Source of the DNA: CAYRNY01 sp964425755
Lineage (GTDB): Bacteria > Chloroflexota > Anaerolineae > Aggregatilineales > Aggregatilineaceae
DNA length: 64,000 nucleotides
Direction: 5' to 3'
Assembly (NCBI GenBank): GCA_964425755.1
Contig: CAYRNY010000009.1
Location: 62,001-126,000, forward strand
Made by a program: the position numbers and the translations under genes. This document shows positions 25,199-34,710 of this stretch, piece after piece. The notes beneath the pieces are model-generated. The model was not told the DNA's origin and did no database searches. It saw only the letters and a program-made list of their open reading frames with translations. Within the stretch, counting starts at the first letter, position 1, and each line of letters starts with the position of its first letter.

Positions 25199-26392
25199 CT
25201 AATTTGCCGCGTCTTTGGGCACCGGCGAGTCCGTGGCGGTGCCGCTCGTGGGTTCCGGTTTGGGCGGCGGCACGACTTTCGGCGCTTCCGGCGTGACTTG
25301 CTCCAGGTACACCGTGCGCGACGGAAACGCGATCGAGACGCCGCGCTCGTCCAGGATGTGCATGATCTTGAGGTTGATGTCCTGCTTGGCGGCCTGGAAG
25401 TCGCCCCAGTCCGGCACTTCCAGGAAGCAGATCACCATCAGGTCCAGCGAGCTGGCGTTGAACTCGACAAACTGCACGATCACCGAATCGGGCTGCACCT
25501 TTTCGTGGGTTTGCAGCATTTCGCGGATGGCCTGCACGACCGACAGGACCTGTTCCGGCGAGTTCTTGTATTCGATGCCGACGGTCATGTTCAGCCGGCG
25601 CTTGGAGAGCCGCGACCAGTTGGTGATCGTCGCGTTCATCACGGTGTTGTTCGGCACGCTGATCAGCGACTGGTCCAGCGCGCGGATGCGCGTGCTGCGA
25701 AAGCCAACATGCTCCACCACGCCGCTGGTGCCGTTCAGGATGATGTAATCCCCGATGCGAAACGGCTCGTCGGCCAGGATCACGAAATAGCCGAACAGGT
25801 TCGCCAGGGCGTCCTGTGCGGCCAGCGCAATGGCCAGGCCCCCGATGCCCAGCCCGGCGACCAGCCCGCCGACGTTGTAGCCCCACGTCTCCAGCACGGC
25901 GGCAAAGGCCAGGATCACGATCACGCCCTTGGTGATCTGGCTCAGCGCGCGCGTGACCTTGTCACCCAGCGCCTCGGAGAACGCCGTCGGCGTGATCGAA
26001 CGCTGGCTGATGGTCCAGCCGATCGTGATCAGCGGGGTGACCAGCCGGAACAGCGCCCAGAAGATGCCGAACGCGACCAGCGTGCCGAGCACCTGCTGCG
26101 CGATCCGCGTGATGTCGTCCGGCAGTTCCAGCGCCACGATCGCCAGCCCCAGCCCCCATAGCAGGACCAGCAGGCGCAGCGGCGGCAGCAGGGCGTTGAT
26201 GATCTGGTCGTCCCAGTTTGTGCGTGTCCACTGGGTCACGCGTTTGACCAGGCGCGGCGTCAGAGTCTTCAGCAACCGGCGGATGATCCACGTCACCAGC
26301 AAGATCACCAGCGCCACGATGATACGCTCCGCGATGCGCGTGCCGTCTTCGCCAAACAGGTCCTGAAAGAACTCGCGTATGTCTTCTAGCAT
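25199..26392 (-). CDS. Small-conductance mechanosensitive channel, MscS family
   Basis: 397 residues from the ATG at 26392, preceded by AAAGGGAA. Membrane helices at about 20-40, 70-90 and 100-125, then the pore-lining helix region GGLVAGLGIGGLAIALAAQDALANLFGY (about 180-207) with the Gly/Ala packing pattern of MscS TM3. The beta domain starts with PFRIGDYIILNGTSGVVEHVGFRSTRIRALD, followed by the alpha/beta vestibule. It releases solutes on hypo-osmotic shock. The C-terminal ~30 residues are Pro-rich and extra. Upstream on the minus strand, TGGCCG-17-TATGGT may be a weak promoter. Confidence 0.93.
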   Translation of the reverse strand: MLEDIREFFQDLFGEDGTRIAERIIVALVILLVTWIIRRLLKTLTPRLVKRVTQWTRTNWDDQIINALLPPLRLLVLLWGLGLAIVALELPDDITRIAQQVLGTLVAFGIFWALFRLVTPLITIGWTISQRSITPTAFSEALGDKVTRALSQITKGVIVILAFAAVLETWGYNVGGLVAGLGIGGLAIALAAQDALANLFGYFVILADEPFRIGDYIILNGTSGVVEHVGFRSTRIRALDQSLISVPNNTVMNATITNWSRLSKRRLNMTVGIEYKNSPEQVLSVVQAIREMLQTHEKVQPDSVIVQFVEFNASSLDLMVICFLEVPDWGDFQAAKQDINLKIMHILDERGVSIAFPSRTVYLEQVTPEAPKVVPPPKPEPTSGTATDSPVPKDAAN

Positions 26393-26576
26393 CGTGCGTT
26401 CCCTTTGCGCGGCATGACCGACCCTCGTAAAACCATACCACACACGCCGCCGATCGGCCAGCGTGCGGCGTGCCGGTGCCTGCGGGCCATTTGCCCTTAA
26501 CGCGCCGCCAGTTTATAACTAAGTTAATTTTAGACATAACGCACAACGTATTGCGAGCAAAACGGGGATTCACCCC

Positions 26577-29309
26577 ATGACCGAGCACACACGCTCTACG
26601 GTGTTAGAACTTGACGATCGCTTGCAGCGTGCGCTGGAACGCGTGCCCGCACTGGTCCCATTTGACAGCGGTGGCGTGCTGCTGTATGACGCCGCAGCGG
26701 AGCGGTTGGAGCCGGTGGCCTATCGTGGCGTGCACACCGCCGCGCTGGACGCGATCCCGTTGGGCGAGGGAATTGTGGGGTGGGTGGCGTTGCACCTGGT
26801 CCCGGCCATCGTGCCGGACATGCGCGACGACGATCGCTGCGTGTTTTACGACCCTGCTTCGCGTGCAGAACTCGCCGTGCCGTTGATCGCGGATGGCGCG
26901 CTGGTGGGCGTGCTGAACGTCGAGAGTCACCGGCCCGACGCGTACACGCGCGATCACCGGCTTGCGCTGGAAGGGTTCGCGGAGCCGCTCGCGCAGGTGA
27001 TCGCGCTGGCCCAGACGTGCCGGACCCTGCGCCAGACGATCCACGAGCGCCAGCGCGAAACCGAAGCGCTATACCGGCTGGCGATCATCACCAGCACCTC
27101 GCGCGAGATGGGCGATATGCTGCCGAGCGCGGTCCGTGAGGCGGCGGAACTGCTCGAATGCGGCGGGGCGCAGGTTCTGCTGCCCGATCCGCTGACCTAT
27201 AGCCTGAAGGCGCACGCCGAGTCGCGTTACGGTGATGCGCGCGACTGGCCGGTCACGGAGCTGCCGCTGGATGGCAGCGGCCACGCCGTACACGTCTACC
27301 ATACCGGCGTGCCGTATGCCGGGCACGCGCCGAACGCCGACGGGCCGGACTCAGGCAATTACCTGATCTGCCCGCTGAACACGCACGGGCGCACGCTCGG
27401 CGTGCTGGAACTGGTGAACCGGCGCGATGGACAGTTCACGGAAGCCGACCAAGAGATCGCCCAGACCATCGCCAACCAGATCGCGGTGAGTATGGGCAGT
27501 GTCGAGCGCCTGACGACTGAGCAGCGCCGCACCGAGATGCTTGGCCGCATTAACCGTGTCAGCCAGGACCTCTACGCCACGCTGGACCCGCAGGACCTGT
27601 TACGCCGGCTGGCGCAGCAAGTGCTGGAAGTCTTCGGGCATGACGCGGTGCACGTGCTGCTGCTGGAACCCAGCGGCGCGACCGTGCAGGTCCAGGCGGG
27701 GGCGCGTAGCGGCGGCGACACGTTGCCCGATGGCTACGCGTTCCCGGCAGATAGCGAAGTGCTGGGGGACGTGCTGCGCAGCGGGCAGTCGCACATCATC
27801 GCGGACGTGCGCGACCTGGCGGATGACTGGGTGCTGGCCCGCGCGATGCCCTGGATGCAAAGCTGCCTGGTCGTGGCGCTGCAACAGGGTGACGAGACGA
27901 TCGGCGTGCTGAGCCTGTCCTCGACGCAGCTTGACGCCTTTTCCGAACTGGAGCGCGACGCGCTCGAAATGCTGGCGCGGCAGGTCAGCGTCGCGCTGGA
28001 GAACGCGCACCTGTACCACCAGGCACAGCGCCGCCTGATCGAGCAGGGCATCGTGCACCAGATCGGGCAGGACCTCGCCGCGATCCTGGATTACCGCGAT
28101 CTGTCGCAGGCAATCGTGGAGCACATGAACCGCGCGCTGCATACGTCGGCGTGCACCCTGGGGTTGTACGAGCCGGAACATGGCGCGGTGCAGGTCGACG
28201 CCCAGTACCACGCCCCGCGCCACCATGACCCGGACTGGCAGAACCTCGTCGGGCACTACCTGATGCTCGAAGCCCATCCTGCGATCCACGACGCGATCCG
28301 CACGCGCCAGCCGGTCACGGCCTACCGTGAAGACCCGGCGACCGGCGACGCCGCGCGCCACCTGCTGGAAGCGTCCGGCGACCACAGCCGTTTGATCGTG
28401 CCGATGGTGACCGGCGACCGCGTGATCGGCATCGTGGACTGGACCGACAACCAGTCCGGGCGGCGCTTCACGTCAGATGACTTGCTGCTGGCGCAAACGC
28501 TGGTCGCGCAAGCCACGATCGCGCTCGAAAACGCGTTGTTGTTCCGCCAGTTGGAACAGCGCGCCGACGAACTCGCGGAAGCCTACCGGCTGCGCAGCCA
28601 GTTTCTCGCGACGGTTTCCCACGAACTGCGCACGCCGATGAACAGCATCATCGGTTTTACCGAGACGCTGCTGGATGGCATCTACGGCGAGATGACCGAC
28701 GCGCAGATCAGCCGCATGGAGCGCATCCGCAAGAACAGCTACCACCTGCTGGCGCTGATCGACGACCTGCTGGACCTGAGCAAGATCGAAGCCGGGCGGA
28801 TGACGCTGGAACTCGAAGTGATCGGGGTGGGCGACGTGATCATGACCGCCGTCGATTCGCTGCGCGGCAAGCTCGTGGAAAAAGACCTCGCGCTGGACCT
28901 GCACATCCCCGACGACCTGCCGCGCGTGGAAGCCGATCCACAGCGCCTGTACCAGATCGTCAAGAACCTGCTGAACAACGCGGTCAAGTTCACCCACGAG
29001 GGGCGGATCACGGTGCGCTGTGAGGCGATATCGCGCAGGGGGCGGCCCTTCGTGCAGACCAGCGTCACCGACACCGGGATCGGCATCAGCGAGGAAGCAC
29101 GGGCGTTTATTTTCGACAGCTTCCGGCAGGTCGATAGCAGCAGCACGCGTGCTTACGGCGGCACCGGCATGGGGCTGGCGATCACCAAGAAGCTGATCGA
29201 GATGCTGGGCGGCGACATCCACGTCGAGAGCGTGGTCGGCGAAGGCAGCACCTTTACGTTTGCGCTGCCGGTCGCCAAAGCGGACCGCCTGGGCGACGTG
29301 GCGGAGTGA
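26577..29309 (+). CDS. Soluble multi-GAF sensor histidine kinase
   Basis: 910 residues, no membrane segment. About four GAF-like domains: 15-150, 165-310 (diverged), 335-485 and 500-655. Then HisKA with H682 in VSHELRTPMNSIIGF, and HATPase with N-box LLNNAVKF, G1 DTGIGIS, F-box FDSFRQ and G2 GGTGMGLAI. GAF ligands (small molecules, heme or chromophore) are not predictable; I do not see the bilin-attachment cysteine pattern. No receiver is attached. It heads a run of signalling genes on the same strand through 34.6 kb and is probably part of the same phosphorelay, by inference. GGGGAT precedes the ATG. Confidence 0.92.
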   Translation: MTEHTRSTVLELDDRLQRALERVPALVPFDSGGVLLYDAAAERLEPVAYRGVHTAALDAIPLGEGIVGWVALHLVPAIVPDMRDDDRCVFYDPASRAELAVPLIADGALVGVLNVESHRPDAYTRDHRLALEGFAEPLAQVIALAQTCRTLRQTIHERQRETEALYRLAIITSTSREMGDMLPSAVREAAELLECGGAQVLLPDPLTYSLKAHAESRYGDARDWPVTELPLDGSGHAVHVYHTGVPYAGHAPNADGPDSGNYLICPLNTHGRTLGVLELVNRRDGQFTEADQEIAQTIANQIAVSMGSVERLTTEQRRTEMLGRINRVSQDLYATLDPQDLLRRLAQQVLEVFGHDAVHVLLLEPSGATVQVQAGARSGGDTLPDGYAFPADSEVLGDVLRSGQSHIIADVRDLADDWVLARAMPWMQSCLVVALQQGDETIGVLSLSSTQLDAFSELERDALEMLARQVSVALENAHLYHQAQRRLIEQGIVHQIGQDLAAILDYRDLSQAIVEHMNRALHTSACTLGLYEPEHGAVQVDAQYHAPRHHDPDWQNLVGHYLMLEAHPAIHDAIRTRQPVTAYREDPATGDAARHLLEASGDHSRLIVPMVTGDRVIGIVDWTDNQSGRRFTSDDLLLAQTLVAQATIALENALLFRQLEQRADELAEAYRLRSQFLATVSHELRTPMNSIIGFTETLLDGIYGEMTDAQISRMERIRKNSYHLLALIDDLLDLSKIEAGRMTLELEVIGVGDVIMTAVDSLRGKLVEKDLALDLHIPDDLPRVEADPQRLYQIVKNLLNNAVKFTHEGRITVRCEAISRRGRPFVQTSVTDTGIGISEEARAFIFDSFRQVDSSSTRAYGGTGMGLAITKKLIEMLGGDIHVESVVGEGSTFTFALPVAKADRLGDVAE

Positions 29310-29587
29310 TCCCCGCGGCGCACACCACCCGCCGCAGGAATGATGCATGAATAGCAGAAATGATTAAAATACTGTTAACGTTTTGTTTGCGTTAGGTGCT
29401 TTTGAGCGGCAATGGCGCCGGTGCCGCCAAAACCATGCTACAATGCAGGGCGCTGTCGAAAACACATGCAACTGCCGTTTTAGATGTCGGGAACTCCCCA
29501 CCAATTGCAGGTCTGCCTGTTCCATCGCAGCAATAATCCCGGCACGCGCCACCAAACGGCCACGCCCAAGCATGGAAGCGAAGTTAT

Positions 29588-31453
29588 ATGTCGGTGGATA
29601 GCGTAACCATCTTCAGCCTGAGCGCCGGTGTCACCCTGGCGATTTTCGGGGCGGCGCTGGTTTTCCTGGTTTTGTGGCAGGATGTCAGACGTCGCAGCAA
29701 CCAGTACTTCGCGCTGTGTATGGCGGTGTTCAGCCTGTACGGGGTATGCAATCTGCCGCTGCAGGTTGCGCGGCGCTTCGACATCGACCCGGTCCCGGTC
29801 GTGCACACGCTGGCGGCGCTGTATGTCGTCGGCGTGGTGCTGCTGTTCAACTTCGTGCTGGCCTTTGCGGACCTGCCGCGCCGCTTGCGCTGGCACGAGC
29901 GTTTTGTGAGCGTGCCGGTGGCGGTGGTCTTCCTCTACCTGGCGTGGCGCGGGCTGCTGTTCACGGATTTCGAGCCGGCTGGCACCACCTACCATTACCG
30001 CATGACATCCTGGGGCTACGCCGGCGCGGTGTTCATGGTCCTTTACATGGGGGCGATCATCGCGCTGCTGGCCCGCAACAGCGCGCCCCGCACCCGCGAG
30101 ATCGCGGTCCCGGCGCTGGTGCTGGTGTTGGGGCTGCTGGTCTTCAGCGCGACGCCGAACCTGCGCGAATACTCGGTGAACACGCTGACCGTGATCGTCA
30201 CCGTCTTCATGATGGGGCGCGTGGTGATCAAGTACCAGGTCTTCAAGCCGCTGGAAGACCTCAACGAGCGCCTGCAACAAAAGAATGAAGAACTCCAGCA
30301 GGCGACCCAGGCCAAAGCGCAGTTTCTCGCCAACATGAGCCACGAACTCCGCACGCCGCTGAACTCGATCCTGGGCTACACCGAACTGGTCAGCGTCGGC
30401 ACGTATGGCGATCTCACGGATGAACAACACGAGCGCCTGCACATGGTGACGCGTAACGGGCGGCTGCTGCTGGAACTGATCAACGATGTGCTGGACCTGA
30501 GCAAGCTCGAAGCCGGGCGTGTGGAACTGCACCTGGAGGTGGTGGACACGGTCCAGATGCTCGACAGCCTGCTGGTGGAGTTTGAAGCGGCGGCGCGGGC
30601 GAAACGCCTGTCGCTGGTGCGGGCCTATAGCACGCTGCCCCCGCTGTATGTCGATGAGGCCCGCGTGCGGCAAATCCTCGGTAATTTGCTCTCGAACGCG
30701 ATCAAGTTCACCCGGGACGGCGCGGTGATCGTGCGCGGGTATCCGGACACCGCACGCGACCAGGTCGTGCTCAGTGTGACCGACACGGGACCGGGGATCG
30801 CGCCCCAGGACCAGGAACACGTCCTTGATCTGTACCACCAGGTCGACGGCGTGCTGGCACGCGACCACACAGGGACTGGGCTGGGGCTGGCGATCGCGCG
30901 CCGCCTGACCGAACTGCACGGCGGTCACCTGTGGTTTGAAAGCGTGCCCGGACAGGGCACGACGTTTCATGTCGCGCTGCCGGCTGCCGAAACGAACCGT
31001 AGCCCGCACGCGCCCGTGATCCAGCCGCGCCGCCGGGGCAGCGGCCCGGTGATCCTGGCGATTGATGCTGATGGCGCGGCGCTTGAGCTGCTCCAGGAGC
31101 GGCTCGAAGCCGCGCGTTACCGCGTGTTTGGTGCGCGGACCGTGAACAACGGACTCCAGTTGGCGTATGAGCTGCGTCCCGTGCTGATCACGCTGGATTG
31201 GCAGATGCCGGACATGGACGGGGCGCGCGTGCTGGAGACGTTGCGCCGCGACCCGGTGACCGCCCATACGCCGGTGCTGGTCATCTCGGCAGCCGACACC
31301 GCCGAAGCCGCGCACGAGGCCGGTGCGGACGGCTTTCTCGCCAAACCGGTCGACCCTGACGCGCTGTTGCAGCAGGTGCGGGACCTGCTCCCGCACGCAT
31401 CGCTCCCCGCAACCGGCCCGCTGCGCGGAAAACGCCCGGAGGCCATCCCATGA
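29588..31453 (+). CDS. Membrane hybrid histidine kinase with C-terminal receiver
   Basis: 621 residues. About six to seven N-terminal membrane helices (1-215) form a sensory module, followed by a Gln-rich coiled coil (about 220-245). HisKA has H252 in MSHELRTPLNSILGY; HATPase has NLLSNAIKF, DTGPGIA and GTGLGLAIA. The receiver (about 490-605) has phospho-acceptor D537 (TLDWQMPDMDG) and lysine in LAKPVD. It overlaps the next kinase gene by four bases (ATGA), which couples their translation. The two proteins share the same membrane-module design. The ligand is unknown. Confidence 0.92.
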   Translation: MSVDSVTIFSLSAGVTLAIFGAALVFLVLWQDVRRRSNQYFALCMAVFSLYGVCNLPLQVARRFDIDPVPVVHTLAALYVVGVVLLFNFVLAFADLPRRLRWHERFVSVPVAVVFLYLAWRGLLFTDFEPAGTTYHYRMTSWGYAGAVFMVLYMGAIIALLARNSAPRTREIAVPALVLVLGLLVFSATPNLREYSVNTLTVIVTVFMMGRVVIKYQVFKPLEDLNERLQQKNEELQQATQAKAQFLANMSHELRTPLNSILGYTELVSVGTYGDLTDEQHERLHMVTRNGRLLLELINDVLDLSKLEAGRVELHLEVVDTVQMLDSLLVEFEAAARAKRLSLVRAYSTLPPLYVDEARVRQILGNLLSNAIKFTRDGAVIVRGYPDTARDQVVLSVTDTGPGIAPQDQEHVLDLYHQVDGVLARDHTGTGLGLAIARRLTELHGGHLWFESVPGQGTTFHVALPAAETNRSPHAPVIQPRRRGSGPVILAIDADGAALELLQERLEAARYRVFGARTVNNGLQLAYELRPVLITLDWQMPDMDGARVLETLRRDPVTAHTPVLVISAADTAEAAHEAGADGFLAKPVDPDALLQQVRDLLPHASLPATGPLRGKRPEAIP

Positions 31454-32955
31454 GCTTTTCTTCCACGACGGTCGTGGTGCTGCTGGCGAACGGGCTGTCG
31501 GCGGTGGTTGCGGCGATGATGCTCATGTTGGTGTTGTGGCAGGCCCCGCGCCAGCGCATGAACCAGTTGTTCGCGTTCGCGATGCTGATGCAGTTCGCTT
31601 ACAGCGTGGCAAACGGGTTCGGGCGGTTCATCGACGATTTTGAATTCGACCCGCGCGCGGCGACGTATGTCGCGGTTTCGTTTTTCGGGCTGTACGTCAC
31701 GGGCGTGTTCTTCTTCGCTTCGGAGTTCGCCCAGCAGCGCACCCGCACGCTCCGCGTCATGCGCTGGATGGGGGTCCTGCTCTCGCTGGCGGTCCTCCAC
31801 GCGCTGTGGAACGACTGGCTGATCCGCGACGTCTACCCGACCGCGCACCAGGACGGCAGCTACAACGCCGACTGGACGCCGCTGGGCATGGGCGTGGTGG
31901 GGATGATCATGCTCTACCTGGTCATGGCGACGGTGGTGCTGTACCGCCTGCCGGACGAGCGCGGGCGCTCGTTGTGGCCGGGGCCGCTGCTGCTGGTGCT
32001 GGGCAACGTGTCGAACTTCGTGCTGTGGCCGTTGTTTCACCTGCCGCTGCAATCGGTGATCCTGGCGCTGGGCGCGCTGGCGCTGGGCGTGCCGGTGCTG
32101 CGCTACGAGCTGTTCAACCCGCTGGCACAGGCGCACATCAAGCTCGGCGAGCGCAACGCCGAACTGCGCGAAGCCTACCAGATGAAGAACCGCTTTCTGG
32201 CTAATGTGAGCCACGAACTGCGCATCCCGCTGAACACGATCATCGGCTACACGGAACTCGTGCTCAAGGGCACGTATGGCGCGCTGAACGATACCCAGCG
32301 CGACCGGCTCGAAAAGGTCGTGCGTAACGGGCGTAACCTGCTGAACCTGATCAACGACGTGCTGGACCTCAGCCACATGGAGACCGGGCGCGTGGCGCTG
32401 GATCGTCGCATGGTGCGCACGACGGAACTGCTGGACGATGTGCTGGTGATCATCGAGCCGCTGGCGGCGCAGAAGGGCCTGTCCGTGATCCGGGATTACG
32501 ACGACGTGCCGGATGTCTACGCGGACGAGATGCGGCTGCGCCAGATCATCACGAACATCGCGGCGAACGCGGTCAAGTTCACCCATGCGGGCGCGATCAC
32601 GCTCCGGGCGCGTGCCGTACCGGGCGCGGTGCGGTTCGAGATCGCCGATACCGGGATCGGGATTCCGGAGGAAGCGTTCAGCCGCGTGTTTGACGAGTTC
32701 GAGCAGATCGACAACTCCACCACGCGCCGCTATGAGGGCACCGGCCTGGGCATGGCGATCAGCAAGCGGCTGGTCGAGATGCACGGTGGCAACATCTGGC
32801 TGGAGAGCACGCCGGGGCAGGGCACGACGTTCTACGTCACGATCGCCACCGCGCCGCCGGGCGAACAGCCAGGCACGGTACGCGCCCCGGACGCGCTGCA
32901 CGCAGAACCGGGTACCCTTCCCGAAACATCACCGCCGGTTGCCACGCGTTCGTAG
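31450..32955 (+). CDS. Membrane sensor histidine kinase, paralog of the preceding gene
   Basis: 501 residues. Seven or so membrane helices (1-220) of the same type as in the upstream hybrid kinase. HisKA has H255 in VSHELRIPLNTIIGY (Ile replaces the more usual Thr after Arg), and HATPase has ANAVKFTH, DTGIGIP, FDEFEQID and GTGLGMAIS. There is no receiver. A tail of about 30 residues is Pro/Ala-rich. GGAGG lies within the end of the upstream gene, and the start ATG overlaps its stop codon. Likely works with the neighbouring receivers. Confidence 0.92.
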   Translation: MSFSSTTVVVLLANGLSAVVAAMMLMLVLWQAPRQRMNQLFAFAMLMQFAYSVANGFGRFIDDFEFDPRAATYVAVSFFGLYVTGVFFFASEFAQQRTRTLRVMRWMGVLLSLAVLHALWNDWLIRDVYPTAHQDGSYNADWTPLGMGVVGMIMLYLVMATVVLYRLPDERGRSLWPGPLLLVLGNVSNFVLWPLFHLPLQSVILALGALALGVPVLRYELFNPLAQAHIKLGERNAELREAYQMKNRFLANVSHELRIPLNTIIGYTELVLKGTYGALNDTQRDRLEKVVRNGRNLLNLINDVLDLSHMETGRVALDRRMVRTTELLDDVLVIIEPLAAQKGLSVIRDYDDVPDVYADEMRLRQIITNIAANAVKFTHAGAITLRARAVPGAVRFEIADTGIGIPEEAFSRVFDEFEQIDNSTTRRYEGTGLGMAISKRLVEMHGGNIWLESTPGQGTTFYVTIATAPPGEQPGTVRAPDALHAEPGTLPETSPPVATRS

Positions 32956-33153
32956 TGACGGCCAGGCTTGAAGGCCGCGCCCCGTTGCAGCATGCGGGCG
33001 GTTCCCCACGCGCTGGGCGCGCGTATTCCGGTTTGATGCGCTTGCTCTTGCCCGCCGTGCTTCATGCGTTTCCGCCCAAAACAAGTTACACTTAAGGTAT
33101 TGAGGCCTGCATCCAGAAAGGAGAAGACGCGCAGCCTTCATGCGCGGCATCCG

Positions 33154-33519
33154 ATGACCAAACGCATCCTCGTAGTCGAAGACAACCCCGACAATCGCAT
33201 CCTGATCACCGACGTGTTGTCATCGCTCGGCTATCAGGTGCTCGTGGCCGAGGACGGCGAAGAAGGGATCGCGAAGACCGAGGCAGAGCATCCCGACCTG
33301 ATCCTGATGGACCTGTCGCTGCCGAAGCTTGACGGCTGGACGGCTGCGGGCCAGATCAAGCAGAACGATGCCCTCGCGCACATCCCGATCGTCGCGCTGA
33401 CCGCCCACGCGATGGTCGGGGACCGCGAAAAGGCGCTGCACGCCGGGTGCGATGATTACATTTCCAAGCCGATCGACCTGCGGGAGCTGACCAGCAAGTT
33501 AGCACATTTTCTGCGTTAG
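33154..33519 (+). CDS. Single-domain response regulator (CheY/DivK-like)
   Basis: 121 residues, one receiver domain only. Acidic pair E9/D10 (VVEDN), phospho-acceptor D53 (LMDLSLPKLDG), Thr in ALTAH and Lys in ISKPIDL. With no output domain it probably shuttles phosphate or acts by protein contact. The ATG at 33154 is the first sensible start; the best ribosome-binding-like AAGGAG (33119-33124) is rather far. The 198 bases before it contain no other gene. It precedes the REC-cyclase gene by 43 bases. Confidence 0.9.
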   Translation: MTKRILVVEDNPDNRILITDVLSSLGYQVLVAEDGEEGIAKTEAEHPDLILMDLSLPKLDGWTAAGQIKQNDALAHIPIVALTAHAMVGDREKALHAGCDDYISKPIDLRELTSKLAHFLR

Positions 33520-33562
33520 CCCGTGCCACCCGCGCGCTCGCTGTGCCCCAGATAGGATTGCC

Positions 33563-34621
33563 ATGCCGGAAATCAAAGTGCTCGTCGCAGAAGACAACCC
33601 CGACGGTCGCGAGCTGGTTAACGATATCGTGCGCAGTATGGGGTACACGCCGGTGCTGGCCCAGAATGGCCGGATCGCGCTGGACTACATCAACGCCGAT
33701 CCGCCTGACCTGATCATTCTGGATGTCAACATGCCGGAACTGGACGGGTTCGAGGTTTGCGCGGCGGTGAAGAGCAACCCCGTCACGGCCAAGATTCCGG
33801 TGATCATGCTCACCGCGCAGGCGGATATCGACTCGCGCGTGCAGGGCTTGGGGCTGGGCGCGGATGATTACCTCGCCAAACCGTTCCATCCCCGCGAACT
33901 GATGGCGCGGCTCAAAACACGGCTGCGCGCCAAAGCCGAGACCGAGACGCTGCGCGCCCAGCGCGAGCAGGTGCGCCGCACGTTTGAGCGTTTCGTCGCG
34001 CATGAGATCGTCGAGCAGTTGCTGGAGGACCCGCTGCGCGTCGAGTTGGGCGGGGTGGAGACGACCGTCACGGTGCTGTTCGCGGACCTGGAAGGGTTCA
34101 CCGCGCTGGCGGAACGGGCCAGCGCGTCGCGGTTGTTGGAGGTGCTGAACGCTTACCTCGACCTGCTGGTGCGCTACATCAAATCGAACGGCGGCACGGT
34201 CGATAAGTTCATGGGCGATGGCGTGATGGCGCTCTACAACACGCCGCTGCCGCAGGCCGATCACGCGCTGCGTGCCGTGCGGACCGCGCTCCAGATCCGT
34301 GACGCGCTGCCGGAGTTCCACCGGCGGTTTGAAGCGCCGTTCCGCCTGCGGATCAACGCCGGGATTCACACCGGCCCGGCGGTGGTGGGCAACATCGGCA
34401 CCTCGGAATTGATGGACTTCACGGCGATCGGCGACACGGTCAATCTCGCCAGCCGCCTGCAGGGGCTGAGCAAGCAGAACCAGGTCACGGTCAGCGCCGC
34501 GACGTATGCCCTGATCTGCGACGACGTGATAGCGCAGCGTGTCGGGCCACGCAGCGTGCGCGGGCGCGCGGAACCCGTGACGACGTACCTGGTTGAACGC
34601 CTGCGCGACGACTGGGACTGA
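33563..34621 (+). CDS. Receiver-class III adenylyl cyclase fusion
   Basis: 352 residues. The receiver (1-120) has D54 as phospho-acceptor and K106 in LAKPFH. A helical linker (about 122-160) leads to a class III cyclase homology domain (about 165-345). Metal-binding D175 (FADLEGFT) and D219 (KFMGDG) are present. The purine-selecting positions are K215 and T287 (FTAIGD), which indicates ATP rather than GTP, and the transition-state pair is N294/R298 (VNLASR). All catalytic residues seem intact, so it should make cAMP when its receiver is phosphorylated. The upstream kinases are natural partners by position. Confidence 0.92.
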   Translation: MPEIKVLVAEDNPDGRELVNDIVRSMGYTPVLAQNGRIALDYINADPPDLIILDVNMPELDGFEVCAAVKSNPVTAKIPVIMLTAQADIDSRVQGLGLGADDYLAKPFHPRELMARLKTRLRAKAETETLRAQREQVRRTFERFVAHEIVEQLLEDPLRVELGGVETTVTVLFADLEGFTALAERASASRLLEVLNAYLDLLVRYIKSNGGTVDKFMGDGVMALYNTPLPQADHALRAVRTALQIRDALPEFHRRFEAPFRLRINAGIHTGPAVVGNIGTSELMDFTAIGDTVNLASRLQGLSKQNQVTVSAATYALICDDVIAQRVGPRSVRGRAEPVTTYLVERLRDDWD

Positions 34622-34635
34622 GCGCGTCGCTTTGC

Positions 34636-34692
34636 CACGATCACAAAACGGCCCGGGCCGGGGAACGCTCCCCGTCCAGGGCCGTGATCGTG
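34636..34692. terminator. Long bidirectional hairpin between convergent genes
   Basis: Outer arms CACGATCAC (34636-34644) and GTGATCGTG (34684-34692) are perfect complements; inside are GGCCC/GGGCC and a GGGGA/TCCCC stem. It separates the cyclase gene from the converging propeller gene and probably terminates both. Confidence 0.7.
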
Positions 34693-34710
34693 TTACCGGG
34701 TGGGCGGTGT

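Noticed and set aside
29480..31396. A 638-codon open frame on the minus strand across the hybrid kinase gene
   Set aside because: It is antisense to a clearly real kinase, is rich in Arg/His/Gln as expected of GC-rich shadow frames, and matches no family.
33119..33156. A five-codon leader peptide (ATG CGC GGC ATC CGA TGA) overlapping the start of the lone receiver gene
   Set aside because: The AAGGAG site is 16 bases away and the frame is too short to support; probably chance.
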